NCBI RefSeq assembly: GCF_004214935.1
Contig: NZ_SFCC01000002.1
Location: forward strand, 1-64,000
Direction of reading: 5' to 3'
Length of the DNA: 64,000 bases
Origin: Amycolatopsis suaedae
Lineage (GTDB): Bacteria > Actinomycetota > Actinomycetes > Mycobacteriales > Pseudonocardiaceae
The notes under the pieces were generated by a model. The model was not told the DNA's origin. It searched no databases and saw only the letters and a list, made by a program, of their open reading frames with translations. Below are positions 20,038-28,640 of the stretch, piece after piece. Numbering within the stretch: the stretch's first letter is position 1; every line of letters begins with the position of its first letter. Position numbers and translations under genes: made by a program.

Positions 20038-21476
20038 GGCCGGATCACCGCCATCCGGGTCACGGTCAGCTCCTCGACGGCGAACCGCGGGCCCTCCCTG
20101 CCGATGCCGGAGTCCTTCACCCCGCCGTAGGGCATGGTGTCCGACCGGAAGCCGGGCACCTCGTTGATCACCACACCGCCCACCTCCAGCCGGTCCAGCG
20201 CGGCGAACGCCGTGTTCAGCGACCGGCTGAACACGCTGGCGTGCAGCCCGTACCGCGACGCGTTCACCACGTCGAACGCCTCGTCCACTGTGGACACCCG
20301 GCGCAGGCACACCACCGGGCCGAACACCTCCTCGTCCCAGCAGTCGACGCCGTCGGGCACGTCGGTGAGCACGGTCGGCGCGATCACCCCGCCGTCCACG
20401 GTGCCGCCCGCGGCCAGCCCCGCCCCCGCCGCGACCGCCGCCTCGATCCAGGACAGCACCCGGCTCGTCGACCGTTCGTCGATCAACGCGGCCACCCGTG
20501 TCGCGCGGTCGCGGGGATCGCCGACGACGACCTCGGGCAGCCGCGCCACGAGCCGCTCGGTGAACGGCTCGGCGATCTCGTCGGCGAGCAGTACCCGCTG
20601 CACCGAGATGCACGCCTGACCGGACGCGTAGAACCCGCCGCGCAGCACGGCGTCGACCGCGGCGTCCAGGTCGGCGTCGCCTGCGACGACCAGTGCGGCG
20701 TTCGAGCCCAGCTCCAGCAGCGTCTTGCGGGGCGCGGCGTCCCGCGCGATCCGGTGCCCGACGGCGGCGCTGCCGGTGAACGACACCGCACCCACCCTCG
20801 GGTCGGTGACCAGCGCTGAGCCCACGGCGACGTCGCCGGTCACCAGCTGCGCGATCTCCGCGGGCGCACCCGCCGCGGCGGCGGCCTCGCGCACCAGGTG
20901 CAGCAGCCACAGCGTGGTCAGCGGGGTCGACGGCGCGGGCTTGCAGACGACCGGGCAGCCCGCGGCGATCGACGGCGCGATCTTGTGCGACGCGAGCAGC
21001 AACGGGTAGTTGAACCCGGCGATGCCGACGACAACCCCGATCGGCTTACGTGTCCAGAACCCCACCAGCCCGTCGCCGGAGGGCAGCAGGTCCAGCGGCA
21101 CCGTCTCCCCGTGCAGGCGTGCCACCTCCTCGGCCGCCGCCTGCCAGGTGACCAGCGTGCGGGCCACCTCGACCTCGCAGTCCACCAGCGGCTTGCCGGT
21201 CTCGACCACCAGCAGCCCGACCAGATCGTCCCGCCACTGCTCCAGCCGCCGCGCCACGCCGGTCAGCACGTCCCGGCGGACCCGCGAGGACAACTCGCCC
21301 ACCTGACGCCGGACCCGGACGGCGTGATCGATCGCGGCCCTCGCCAGCTCGGCCGTGCCCACCGGGGCCTGGGCGACCACCGTGCCGTCGTAGGGGAACA
21401 CCACCGGCTCGGTGTCCGCTGTGGACACCCAGTCGGGTCCGACGGGCAGGCCGGCCGGGTACGGCGGCTGGAACAT
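20034..21476 (-). CDS. NAD(P)-dependent aldehyde dehydrogenase
   Basis: A 480-residue ALDH superfamily member with catalytic C289 in GQACIS, general base E255 in LELGSN, and N156 in FNYP. The GQACISVQR context and overall length fit the non-phosphorylating glyceraldehyde-3-phosphate/phosphonoacetaldehyde/lactaldehyde dehydrogenase group. It oxidises an aldehyde to the acid in the cytoplasm. The gene shares its start base region with the end of the upstream ABC ATPase gene (1-base touch at 21476) and overlaps the SDR start by 4 bases, so all are one transcript. Confidence 0.88.
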   Translation of the reverse strand: MFQPPYPAGLPVGPDWVSTADTEPVVFPYDGTVVAQAPVGTAELARAAIDHAVRVRRQVGELSSRVRRDVLTGVARRLEQWRDDLVGLLVVETGKPLVDCEVEVARTLVTWQAAAEEVARLHGETVPLDLLPSGDGLVGFWTRKPIGVVVGIAGFNYPLLLASHKIAPSIAAGCPVVCKPAPSTPLTTLWLLHLVREAAAAAGAPAEIAQLVTGDVAVGSALVTDPRVGAVSFTGSAAVGHRIARDAAPRKTLLELGSNAALVVAGDADLDAAVDAVLRGGFYASGQACISVQRVLLADEIAEPFTERLVARLPEVVVGDPRDRATRVAALIDERSTSRVLSWIEAAVAAGAGLAAGGTVDGGVIAPTVLTDVPDGVDCWDEEVFGPVVCLRRVSTVDEAFDVVNASRYGLHASVFSRSLNTAFAALDRLEVGGVVINEVPGFRSDTMPYGGVKDSGIGREGPRFAVEELTVTRMAVIRP

Positions 21477-22237
21477 CAGGAACCTTCCCTCCAGGAGGCG
21501 AGCACCCTGCCGAGATCGGGTGCCGCCGCGATCAGCTCACGCGTGTACTCGTGCTCCGGCTGCTCGTAGACCCGCTCGACCGGGCCGAGTTCGACGATCT
21601 CGCCACGGCGCATGACGGCGACCGTGTCGCAGACGTGCCGGACCACCGACAGGTCGTGCGAGACGAACACCAGCGTCAGGTCGAAACGCCGCACCAGGTC
21701 GTCGAGCAGGTCGAGGATCTGGGCCCGCACCGACACGTCGAGCGCGCTGACCGGCTCGTCGGCCAGCAGCACGCTCGGCCGCGGGGCGAGCGCGCGGGCG
21801 ATGCAAATACGCTGCCGCTGGCCGCCGGAGAACTGGTGCGGGTACCGCGCGCCGGAGTCGGCCGGCAGGCCGACGGCGTCGAGCAGCTCGGCGACCCGCT
21901 CCGCGCGGCCCGCTCCACGCAGCGGCTCGGCGATGATGTCGCGCACCTTCATCCGCGGGTCGAGCGAGCCCATCGGGTCCTGGAACACCAGCTGCAGTTC
22001 CTCGCGCAGGAACCCGAGCCGCCGCTCCGGCAGGTCGTCGATCCGCCGGTCGCGGAAGGTGATCCGGCCCGACGTCGGCCGGTCCAGCGCGGCGAGCAGC
22101 CGCACCAGCGTCGACTTGCCCGAGCCGGACTCGCCCACGACGCCGAACCGCCGGCCGGCCTCGACCTGGAACGAGACGCCACGCAGCGCCTCGGTGCCGC
22201 CGCGGTAGGTCCGGCGTAGGTCGGTCACCTCGATCAC
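21476..22237 (-). CDS. Oligopeptide-type ABC transporter ATPase (DppF/OppF-like)
   Basis: A 253-residue ABC ATPase: Walker A GESGSGKST, Q-loop LVFQDPMGSLDPR, signature FSGGQRQR, Walker B VLLADEPVSALD and H-loop SHD. QDP-SLDPR is typical of the OppF/DppF half of Ni/peptide importers. The C-terminal zone HEYTRELIAA is also family-typical. The GTG start overlaps the other ATPase stop as GTGA. It should pair with that ATPase under the two permeases and energise uptake. Confidence 0.9.
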   Translation of the reverse strand: MIEVTDLRRTYRGGTEALRGVSFQVEAGRRFGVVGESGSGKSTLVRLLAALDRPTSGRITFRDRRIDDLPERRLGFLREELQLVFQDPMGSLDPRMKVRDIIAEPLRGAGRAERVAELLDAVGLPADSGARYPHQFSGGQRQRICIARALAPRPSVLLADEPVSALDVSVRAQILDLLDDLVRRFDLTLVFVSHDLSVVRHVCDTVAVMRRGEIVELGPVERVYEQPEHEYTRELIAAAPDLGRVLASWREGS

Positions 22238-23001
22238 GACGCCCTCCCCGACAGGTCCGACGCAGCGAGCAGCATCCGCGTGTACTCGTGCTCCGGCGCG
22301 GTGAACACCCGCCGTACCGGGCCTGCCTCGACGATCCGCCCGTCCAGCATCACCAGCACCCGCTCGCACAGCCCGGCGACGACGGCCAGGTCGTGCGTGA
22401 TGAACAGCAGCGCCGCGTCACGTTCGCTGGTCGCCCGCTCGATCAGGCGCAGGATCCTGGCCTGCACGGTGACGTCGAGCGCGGTGGTCGGCTCGTCGCA
22501 GATGAGCAGCGCCGGGTCGTTGGCCAGTGCGATGGCCAGCACGACGCGCTGCCGCTGGCCGCCGGAGAGCTGATGCGGGTAGGACCGCGCCAGGTCGGGC
22601 AGGCCCATCCGGCCGAGCAGGTCGGCCGCCCGCTCGGTGGCCGCCCGTTTACCGGTGCCGTGGATCCGCAGTGCCTCGGCGACCTGCGCGCCCACCCGCA
22701 TCGACGGGTTCAACGCGGTCATCGGCTCCTGGAACACCATGGCCACCTCGCGGCCGCGCAGGCGGGACAGCTCCCGTTCCGGCAGCCCGAGCAGCTCACG
22801 CTCGCCCAGCCGCACCGAACCGGTCGCCGCCAGGCCGTGTGGCAGCAGCCCGAGCACCGCCGACGCGGTCAGCGACTTGCCCGAGCCGGACTCGCCGATC
22901 AGCCCGACCCGTTCGCCCCGGTCCACCGCGAACGACACGGTGTCCACAACGGACAGTCCGCCCGCGGTGACCGTCAGGTCGGTGACTTCGAGCAGGCTCA
23001 C
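22234..23001 (-). CDS. Oligopeptide-type ABC transporter ATPase (DppD/OppD-like)
   Basis: A 255-residue ABC ATPase with Walker A GESGSGKSL, Q-loop MVFQEPMTALNPS, signature LSGGQRQR and Walker B LLICDEPTTALD. QEPMTALNP marks the OppD/DppD half. The GTG at 23001 overlaps the permease stop by 4 bases. An in-frame extension upstream lies within the permease gene and was rejected. Together with the DppF-like subunit it completes a standard five-part importer. Confidence 0.9.
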   Translation of the reverse strand: MSLLEVTDLTVTAGGLSVVDTVSFAVDRGERVGLIGESGSGKSLTASAVLGLLPHGLAATGSVRLGERELLGLPERELSRLRGREVAMVFQEPMTALNPSMRVGAQVAEALRIHGTGKRAATERAADLLGRMGLPDLARSYPHQLSGGQRQRVVLAIALANDPALLICDEPTTALDVTVQARILRLIERATSERDAALLFITHDLAVVAGLCERVLVMLDGRIVEAGPVRRVFTAPEHEYTRMLLAASDLSGRAS

Positions 23002-23819
23002 CGGCGCACCTCCCGCAGACGCGGGTCGAACCGGTCCCGCAGGCCGTCGCCGAGCAGGTTGAACCCGAGCACGGCCACGGCGATGGCAATGCCCGGCACC
23101 AGCGCCAGGCGCGGTTCGACGGCCAGCAGTTCCTGCGACTCCTGCAGCATGCGACCCCACGACGGCGTGGGCGGGCGGGTACCGAAGCCGAGGAACGACA
23201 ACGCCGCCTCGGCCAGCACGGCGATGGCGAACGACACCGAGGACTGCACGATGATCAGCCCGGAGATATTCGGCAGCACGTGCCGCCAGGCGATGTACCA
23301 GCGGGACCGGCCCGCCGAGCGGGCGGCGAGCACGTACTCGGTGCTCATCACGCGCAGCGTGCCGGAGCGGGCGATGCGCGCGAACGACGGGATGGTGGCG
23401 ATGCCGATGGCCAGCATCGCGGTCAGCGTGTCGGCACCGAACACCGCGCCGAACAGGATGGCCAGCAACAGCGCGGGAAACGCGAGCACCAGGTCGTTGA
23501 CCCGCATCACCAGCTCACCGAGCCACCGCGACGACATCCCGGCCAGCACGCCCAGCGGCGTCCCGATGACGGCGGCGACGCCGACCGCGACCACGCCGAC
23601 GTAGAGCGTCGTGCGGGCGCCGACCATCAGCTGGCTGACGATGTCCCTGCCGAACCGGTCCGTGCCGAGCAGGTGATCGCCGGTCGGCCCGACGAGCCGG
23701 ACGGCGGCGTCGACCCGCAGCGGATCGTGTGGTGTCCACAGGAACGACACGACGGCGGCCAGCACGACGAGGCCGACGAGCACGGCGCCGGTCACCAGGT
23801 TCCCGTTGCGCCCGGTCAC
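22998..23819 (-). CDS. ABC transporter permease (DppC/OppC-like)
   Basis: A 273-residue inner-membrane permease with about six helices. The N-terminal part carries HLLGTDRFGRDIVSQ, the OppC_N signature, and the EAA loop reads EYVLAARSAGRSRWYIAWRH. SFLGFGTRPPTPSWG near the C-terminus is characteristic of DppC. GTG start, overlapping the DppB-like gene stop by 4 bases. Confidence 0.9.
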   Translation of the reverse strand: MTGRNGNLVTGAVLVGLVVLAAVVSFLWTPHDPLRVDAAVRLVGPTGDHLLGTDRFGRDIVSQLMVGARTTLYVGVVAVGVAAVIGTPLGVLAGMSSRWLGELVMRVNDLVLAFPALLLAILFGAVFGADTLTAMLAIGIATIPSFARIARSGTLRVMSTEYVLAARSAGRSRWYIAWRHVLPNISGLIIVQSSVSFAIAVLAEAALSFLGFGTRPPTPSWGRMLQESQELLAVEPRLALVPGIAIAVAVLGFNLLGDGLRDRFDPRLREVRR

Positions 23820-24763
23820 GCCGGCCCCCGCAACCTCGGGTCGAGCACCGCGTACAGCACGTCGACCAGGTAGTTGACCAGCAGCACGCCGACGACGAGC
23901 ACCAGCACGATGCCCTGCACGGTCAGCAGATCACGGGCGGCGACGGCGTCCAGCAGCATGCTGCCCAGCCCGGGCAGGACGAACACCCGCTCGACCACCA
24001 CCGCGCCGACGAGCAACGTGGTCAGCTGCAGGCCGAGCACGGTGACCACCGGGACGGCGGCGTTGCGCAGGCCGTGCCGCCACAGCGCGCGGCCCGGCAT
24101 CAGCCCCTTCGAGCGGGCGGTACGCAGGTAGTCCTCGCCGAGGACGTCGAGCACGGAACTGCGGACGTAGCGGGTCAGCACCGCGCCCTGCACCAGGCCG
24201 AGCGACAGCGCGGGCAGCACCAGCCCGCGCAGGAACTCGCCGGGGTTCTGGGCCGGCGGCGTCCAGCCACCGGCGGGCAGCCACTGCAACCGGACGGCGA
24301 ACACCTGCACCAGCAGAATTCCGGCGAGGAACGCAGGCACGGCGATGCCGAGCTGGGACGCGCCGGAGATCACCGCGCCACTGGGCTTGCGGTGCCGCGC
24401 GGCGGCCAGCGTCCCGAGCGGAACGGCGATCAGCACGGCGACCAGCATCCCGGCGCCGACCAGCCACAGCGTGACGCCGAGCCGGTCGGCCAGCTGCGGG
24501 CCGATGACGTCGCGGGTGACGTAGGAGCGGCCGAAATCGCCGGTCAGCACGCCGCCCATCCAGTCCAGGTACTGCGTGATCAGCGGCCGGTCGATGCCGA
24601 ACTCCTGACGCGTCCTGGCCAGCAGTTCCGGCGTGGCGTTGACGCCCAGCGCGACCTGCGCCGGGTCGCCGGGCAGGACCGAGGTGAACACGAACACGAC
24701 GATCGAGGCGGCCAGCACACTGGCCGCGAGGATCCCGGTGCGCCGGGCCAGCCGGGCGATCAC
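23816..24763 (-). CDS. ABC transporter permease (DppB/OppB-like)
   Basis: A 315-residue permease. The N-terminal helix ends in SVLPGDPAQVALG, as in DppB, followed by GDFGRSYVTR and the EAA loop EDYLRTARSKGLMPGRALWRH. VFVLPGLGSMLLDAVAARDL is the usual DppB C-terminal segment. The GTG at 24763 overlaps the stop of the binding-protein gene; a much longer open frame upstream runs inside that gene in another frame and is spurious. Confidence 0.9.
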   Translation of the reverse strand: MIARLARRTGILAASVLAASIVVFVFTSVLPGDPAQVALGVNATPELLARTRQEFGIDRPLITQYLDWMGGVLTGDFGRSYVTRDVIGPQLADRLGVTLWLVGAGMLVAVLIAVPLGTLAAARHRKPSGAVISGASQLGIAVPAFLAGILLVQVFAVRLQWLPAGGWTPPAQNPGEFLRGLVLPALSLGLVQGAVLTRYVRSSVLDVLGEDYLRTARSKGLMPGRALWRHGLRNAAVPVVTVLGLQLTTLLVGAVVVERVFVLPGLGSMLLDAVAARDLLTVQGIVLVLVVGVLLVNYLVDVLYAVLDPRLRGPA

Positions 24764-26244
24764 GTGTGCCCCAGCGCGGTGAGGTCGAACGACTCGCTCA
24801 CCTGGTTGCGGACGATGCCGGTGACCTTCTTCTTGGCGGCGACCACGTTGGGCACGAGGAACAGCCAGTTCGCCGCGGCGTCCTGGGCGAGCGTACGGGC
24901 GACGCGACGCATCACGTCGATCTGCTGGGCCGCGGTGCCGGTGTCGGCCTCGGTGAGCTGCGCGCGGATCCCCGGGTTGTCGTAACCCCAGTAGTAGGCG
25001 GGCCTGCCGAACGTCGTGACGTCGCGGGCCTCGACGTGCTGGATGATCGACAGGTCGTAGTCGTGGTCGGTGAACACCTGCTTCAGCCACACCGCGGGGA
25101 AGTCCAGCGGCTCGATGTTCACCGTGACGCCGACATCGGCCAGTTGCGCGGCCACCACCTGCGCGGCCGAGACGGCGTAGGGCAGATTCGGGATGCGCAG
25201 CCGCAGGGTCGGCAGCGGCCCGGCCTCGGCCAGCAGTGCCCGCGCGGCGGCCGGGTCGTGCGGCACCAGGCCGGACAGGTCCTCGTACCACGGGTCGGTC
25301 GGCGGGACCATGCTGCCGAGCACCGTGCCGCGGCCGGCCCAGGTCGTGGCGACCACGGCCTTGCGGTCCACGGCGAGGGTGAGCGCCCTGCGCACGCGTG
25401 GGTCGTTCAACGGCGCCTTGGCGTTGTTGTAGGCCAGCACCACCTCGCTGTTGGTGGAACCCTGGGTGACGGTGAACCGGGTGTCGGCCTCGAACTGCGG
25501 GATGGAGTCGGGTGCGGCGATCGTGATGACGTCGATGCCGTTGCTCAGCAAGGCGTTGTTGAGCGCCGTCGGGTCGCGGTAGTACTTGAGGTACACCGTG
25601 CGGTAGGCGGGCTCGGGCCCGCGGAACGCCGGGTTGGCGCGCAGGACGATCGAGTCGCCGCGCCTGCGGGCGGCGACCTGGTAGGGACCGGTGCCGACGG
25701 GCTGGTTGGCCAGGTCGGCGACGCCGGTGGGGCTGAACATGATCCCGACCCTGCTGGTCATGTCGAACAGCCAGTTGTTGCTCGGCCTGCTGAGCACCAC
25801 CCTGGCGTGCAGCGGGTCGACGACGTCGACCCGGCTGACGACGTCCATCTTGGACTTGAGCGAGATCGTCCAGTCCGTCTTCACCCGCATCAGCGAGAAC
25901 CGGACGTCCTCGGCCGTGAACGGCGCGCCGTTGCTGAACCGCACGCCCGGCCGCAGGTGGAAGTCGTAGACGGTGCGGTCCTGGCTGACCGTCCAGCGCT
26001 GCGCGAGCAGTGGCTGGACGCGCCCCTCGGCGTCGAGCCGGACCAGGCCCTCGTAGACGTTGTAGAGCAGCGCCTGCGGGATGGCGACCCCGTCGCTGCG
26101 GGTGAGGTCGAAGCTGGCCGGCTCGGCGGTGAAGCCGACCGCGAGCGTGGAGCCGTCGTCCGGCACGGTGGCCGACGACCCGGCCGAGCAGCCCGCGAGC
26201 ACCAGCAGCAGCGCCAGGGCCGCGGCGGGTACTCGGCGCTTCAT
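24760..26244 (-). CDS. ABC transporter solute-binding lipoprotein (SBP_bac_5)
   Basis: A 494-residue extracytoplasmic solute-binding protein. A lipoprotein signal ends in LAGC with lipidated C19, followed by the family 5 fold seen in DppA/OppA/NikA (ALTLAVDRKAVVATTW region and NDPRVRRAL). AGGAG precedes the ATG at 26244 by 5 bases. It is first in the eight-gene unit, next to the divergent GntR gene. Family 5 proteins bind peptides, nickel, opines or glycosides, so the ligand is open; the downstream amidase suggests an amide-containing compound. Confidence 0.9.
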   Translation of the reverse strand: MKRRVPAAALALLLVLAGCSAGSSATVPDDGSTLAVGFTAEPASFDLTRSDGVAIPQALLYNVYEGLVRLDAEGRVQPLLAQRWTVSQDRTVYDFHLRPGVRFSNGAPFTAEDVRFSLMRVKTDWTISLKSKMDVVSRVDVVDPLHARVVLSRPSNNWLFDMTSRVGIMFSPTGVADLANQPVGTGPYQVAARRRGDSIVLRANPAFRGPEPAYRTVYLKYYRDPTALNNALLSNGIDVITIAAPDSIPQFEADTRFTVTQGSTNSEVVLAYNNAKAPLNDPRVRRALTLAVDRKAVVATTWAGRGTVLGSMVPPTDPWYEDLSGLVPHDPAAARALLAEAGPLPTLRLRIPNLPYAVSAAQVVAAQLADVGVTVNIEPLDFPAVWLKQVFTDHDYDLSIIQHVEARDVTTFGRPAYYWGYDNPGIRAQLTEADTGTAAQQIDVMRRVARTLAQDAAANWLFLVPNVVAAKKKVTGIVRNQVSESFDLTALGHT

Positions 26245-26261
26245 CCGAACTCCTAGCCAGT

Positions 26262-26280
26262 CTACTGGTCGGACCAGTAG
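26262..26280. promoter_or_regulatory. Putative GntR/FadR-type operator
   Basis: CTACTGGTCGGACCAGTAG is a perfect palindrome of 9-bp arms about one base. Its core TGGTCGGACCA satisfies the FadR-subfamily consensus TNGTNNNACNA and matches the core of the E. coli FadR site. It lies 18 bases before the ATG of the binding-protein gene and 42 before that of the GntR gene, so one bound dimer could repress both. Confidence 0.8.
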
Positions 26281-26321
26281 GCTTACACCGGTCCGCTTCG
26301 TCGTCAAGGGGTAGAAACGCC

Positions 26322-27092
26322 ATGCAGTTTCAGCCGGTGGCTCCCGTGCACGCCTACCAGCACGTGGTCGACCAGGTGGAGCAGGCGGTGTTCACCGGAC
26401 GGCTGAAGCCGGGCGAGCGGCTACCCAGCGAGCGCGAGCTGATGAGCCAGTTCGGGGTGAGCCGGTCGACCGTCCGGGAGGCACTGCGGGTACTGCAGGC
26501 GGGTGGGATGGTCCGGTCCCGGCCGGGCGACCCGCGTGGCCCCGAGGTGCTGCCCGCGTCGCCCGGTGTGCTGCACAAGTCGATGCACCGGCTGGCCAGA
26601 GCGGACACGCTGAGCCTGGCGGAGCTGCTGCAGTTCCGGATGGTCGTGGAGGGCGCGGCCTACGAGCTGGCCGCGAACCTGCGCACGTCCGAGCAGCTGG
26701 CGGAACTGGACGCCGCCATGGCGGCCATGCGGGCGGGCGCCGAGCGCGGGTTCGCCGAGTACAGCCGGGCGGACCTGGAGTTCCACGAGATCGTCGCGCG
26801 GGCCACCCGCAACACGCTGCTCGTGGTGTGCGGCGAGGTCGTCCGCGGCGTGGTACTGGACCTCATCGAGGAGACGTTGTCGAAGGCCGACGACCGGTCC
26901 GCGTTGATGGCGGCCTGGCTGGAGCACCACGAGCAGGTGCTGGACGCCGTCCGCCGCCAGGACGGCCCGCTCGCCGCGCGGCTGGCGAGGCAGGCGCTGT
27001 ACGACAGCTACGCCGGGCACGTCGCCGAGGCCGACCGGCCGATGTTGTGGCCACTGCTCGATCGGGCACCCGAAGGTGACGACTCGGTGTAA
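26322..27092 (+). CDS. GntR family regulator, FadR subfamily (FCD domain)
   Basis: A 256-residue regulator. The winged helix is at about 9-76 with ERLPSERELMSQFGVSRSTVREALRVLQAGG. The helical FCD domain follows, with the metal/ligand-site residues in EFHEIVARATRN and the late HHEQVLDAVRRQD. FCD proteins sense carboxylates or sugar acids. It is divergent from the ABC transporter/amidase operon with a perfect FadR-like palindrome in between, so it is very likely its repressor and self-regulated. The inducer is probably a carboxylate made by the pathway. Confidence 0.9.
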   Translation: MQFQPVAPVHAYQHVVDQVEQAVFTGRLKPGERLPSERELMSQFGVSRSTVREALRVLQAGGMVRSRPGDPRGPEVLPASPGVLHKSMHRLARADTLSLAELLQFRMVVEGAAYELAANLRTSEQLAELDAAMAAMRAGAERGFAEYSRADLEFHEIVARATRNTLLVVCGEVVRGVVLDLIEETLSKADDRSALMAAWLEHHEQVLDAVRRQDGPLAARLARQALYDSYAGHVAEADRPMLWPLLDRAPEGDDSV

Positions 27093-27133
27093 CCCACTGC
27101 CACTACCGGGGCAGTCCTCCTACGCTCTTCCGC

Positions 27134-28189
27134 ATGACTGCGAGGGGTGAGGTCGGTCTGTGCCTGTCCGGTGGCGGCTACCGGGCGATGCTGTTCCACG
27201 CGGGCTCGCTGCTGCGGCTCAACGAACTCGGCTGGCTGCCCAGGCTGCGGGTGATCTCCAGCGTGTCCGGCGGGTCGATCGTGGCTGGCGTGCTGGCGAA
27301 GGCGTGGAACGACCTCGACTTCGTCGACGGCGTCGCGACGGATCTGACCCGGCGCGTCGTCGACCCGGTGCGGTCGCTCGCGTCGAGGAACCTGGACATC
27401 TGGGTGCCGCTGCGCGGGATGCTGCGGCCCGGCCGCAGTGTCGGCGAGGAGCTGGCCCGCAGCCTGCGGCGGCACCTGCTCGGCGACTTCCTGGTCAACC
27501 AGCTGCCGTCGACGCCGGAGTTCGTGTTCAACGCGACGAACCTGTGCAACGGCGAGACCTGGTGGTTCTACAAGGACAAGGAGGCGGCGACGGCCGAGGG
27601 GCCGCCGATCGGGCTGGCCACCGCGGTGGCGGCGTCGTCGGCGTTCCCGCCGATCCTGTCCCCGATCCTGGTGCCGACCAGCGCCGCCGAACAGGCCAAC
27701 GGCATGCCGGAGAAGGCCGTGCTGAGCGACGCGGGGGTGTACGACAACCTCGGGCTGGATCCGGTGCTGCGGTACTGCGACACGGTGCTCGCCAGCGACG
27801 CCGGGCTGCGGCTGAAGACCGTCGACAAGGTGGCGAGGGACTGGCCACGGCACCTGTACCGGGTGCTGGGCACCATCGACAACCAGGTGCGCACGCTGCG
27901 CAGGCTGTCCCTCGTCAAGTCCTATGTGGACGGCAAGCTGGCCGGTGCGTACTGGTCCTGCCACAGCGAGCTGGACGACTACGGCGTCGAGGACGCCCTC
28001 CCGGCGCCGGTCGAGCACTCGTCGGCGCTGGCTGTCACCCCGACGCGCCTGCACCGGATGAAGCCGGTGCTGCAGGAGCGGCTGATCAACTGGGGCTACG
28101 CGGTGACCGACGCGGCGATGCGGGCCCACGTCGTCCCGGAGGCGAAGGCGCCGAGCGACTTCCCGTACCCCGGCGCCGCGCTGGGTTGA
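27134..28189 (+). CDS. Patatin-like phospholipase family protein
   Basis: A 351-residue patatin-fold lipid hydrolase. The oxyanion loop is SGGGYRA at 12-18, the nucleophile S45 in SSVSGGS, and the dyad aspartate D199 in SDAGVYDN (DAG instead of the usual DGG). No signal peptide is seen, so it acts in the cytoplasm or at the inner membrane face. TACGCT lies 7 bases before the ATG with no ribosome-binding site, suggesting a leaderless transcript. The substrate could be phospholipid or another acyl ester. Confidence 0.85.
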   Translation: MTARGEVGLCLSGGGYRAMLFHAGSLLRLNELGWLPRLRVISSVSGGSIVAGVLAKAWNDLDFVDGVATDLTRRVVDPVRSLASRNLDIWVPLRGMLRPGRSVGEELARSLRRHLLGDFLVNQLPSTPEFVFNATNLCNGETWWFYKDKEAATAEGPPIGLATAVAASSAFPPILSPILVPTSAAEQANGMPEKAVLSDAGVYDNLGLDPVLRYCDTVLASDAGLRLKTVDKVARDWPRHLYRVLGTIDNQVRTLRRLSLVKSYVDGKLAGAYWSCHSELDDYGVEDALPAPVEHSSALAVTPTRLHRMKPVLQERLINWGYAVTDAAMRAHVVPEAKAPSDFPYPGAALG

Positions 28190-28223
28190 CCTCTACATTA
28201 GTTGAGCTTCTACCGTCGTCGGC

Positions 28224-28640
28224 ATGCCATTCACCGAAGCCGAACGGGCTTACCTGGGAAGCCAGCCGCTGGGCAGACTGGCGACGACCGGGCCCGGCGG
28301 AGCACCGCAGGTCCGGCCCGTTGCCTTCCAGTTCAACGACGACGGCACGATCGACATCGGCGGCCCGGACAACGCCGCCAGCCAGAAGTACCGCAACATC
28401 AAGGCGTCGCCGGAGGTGTCGTTCGTCGTCGACGACATGACGCCGGACGAGCCGGGTGCGCTGAAGCCGGGCTGGGGTCGCGGGATCGAGATCCGCGGCA
28501 GGGCCGAGCTGGTCACCGTCGACCCGCCACCCATCGCGCCGGACTTCTTCACCCCGGACGTCATCCGCATCCACCCGAGGCGGGCGGTGTCCTGGCACAT
28601 CGAGCCGTCGAACCCGGACCTGCACGCCCGCGACCTTTAG
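28224..28640 (+). CDS. PPOX class F420-dependent oxidoreductase-like protein
   Basis: A 138-residue split-barrel flavin/deazaflavin-binding protein of the PNP-oxidase-like superfamily. LATTGPGGAPQVRPV at about 19-33 and KYRNIKASPEVSFVVDD are typical of the PPOX-class F420 proteins. The reaction is unknown; relatives reduce biliverdin or other substrates with F420H2. TACCGT lies 7 bases before the ATG, again suggesting no leader. The stop overlaps that of the convergent PLP enzyme by 4 bases. Confidence 0.82.
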   Translation: MPFTEAERAYLGSQPLGRLATTGPGGAPQVRPVAFQFNDDGTIDIGGPDNAASQKYRNIKASPEVSFVVDDMTPDEPGALKPGWGRGIEIRGRAELVTVDPPPIAPDFFTPDVIRIHPRRAVSWHIEPSNPDLHARDL

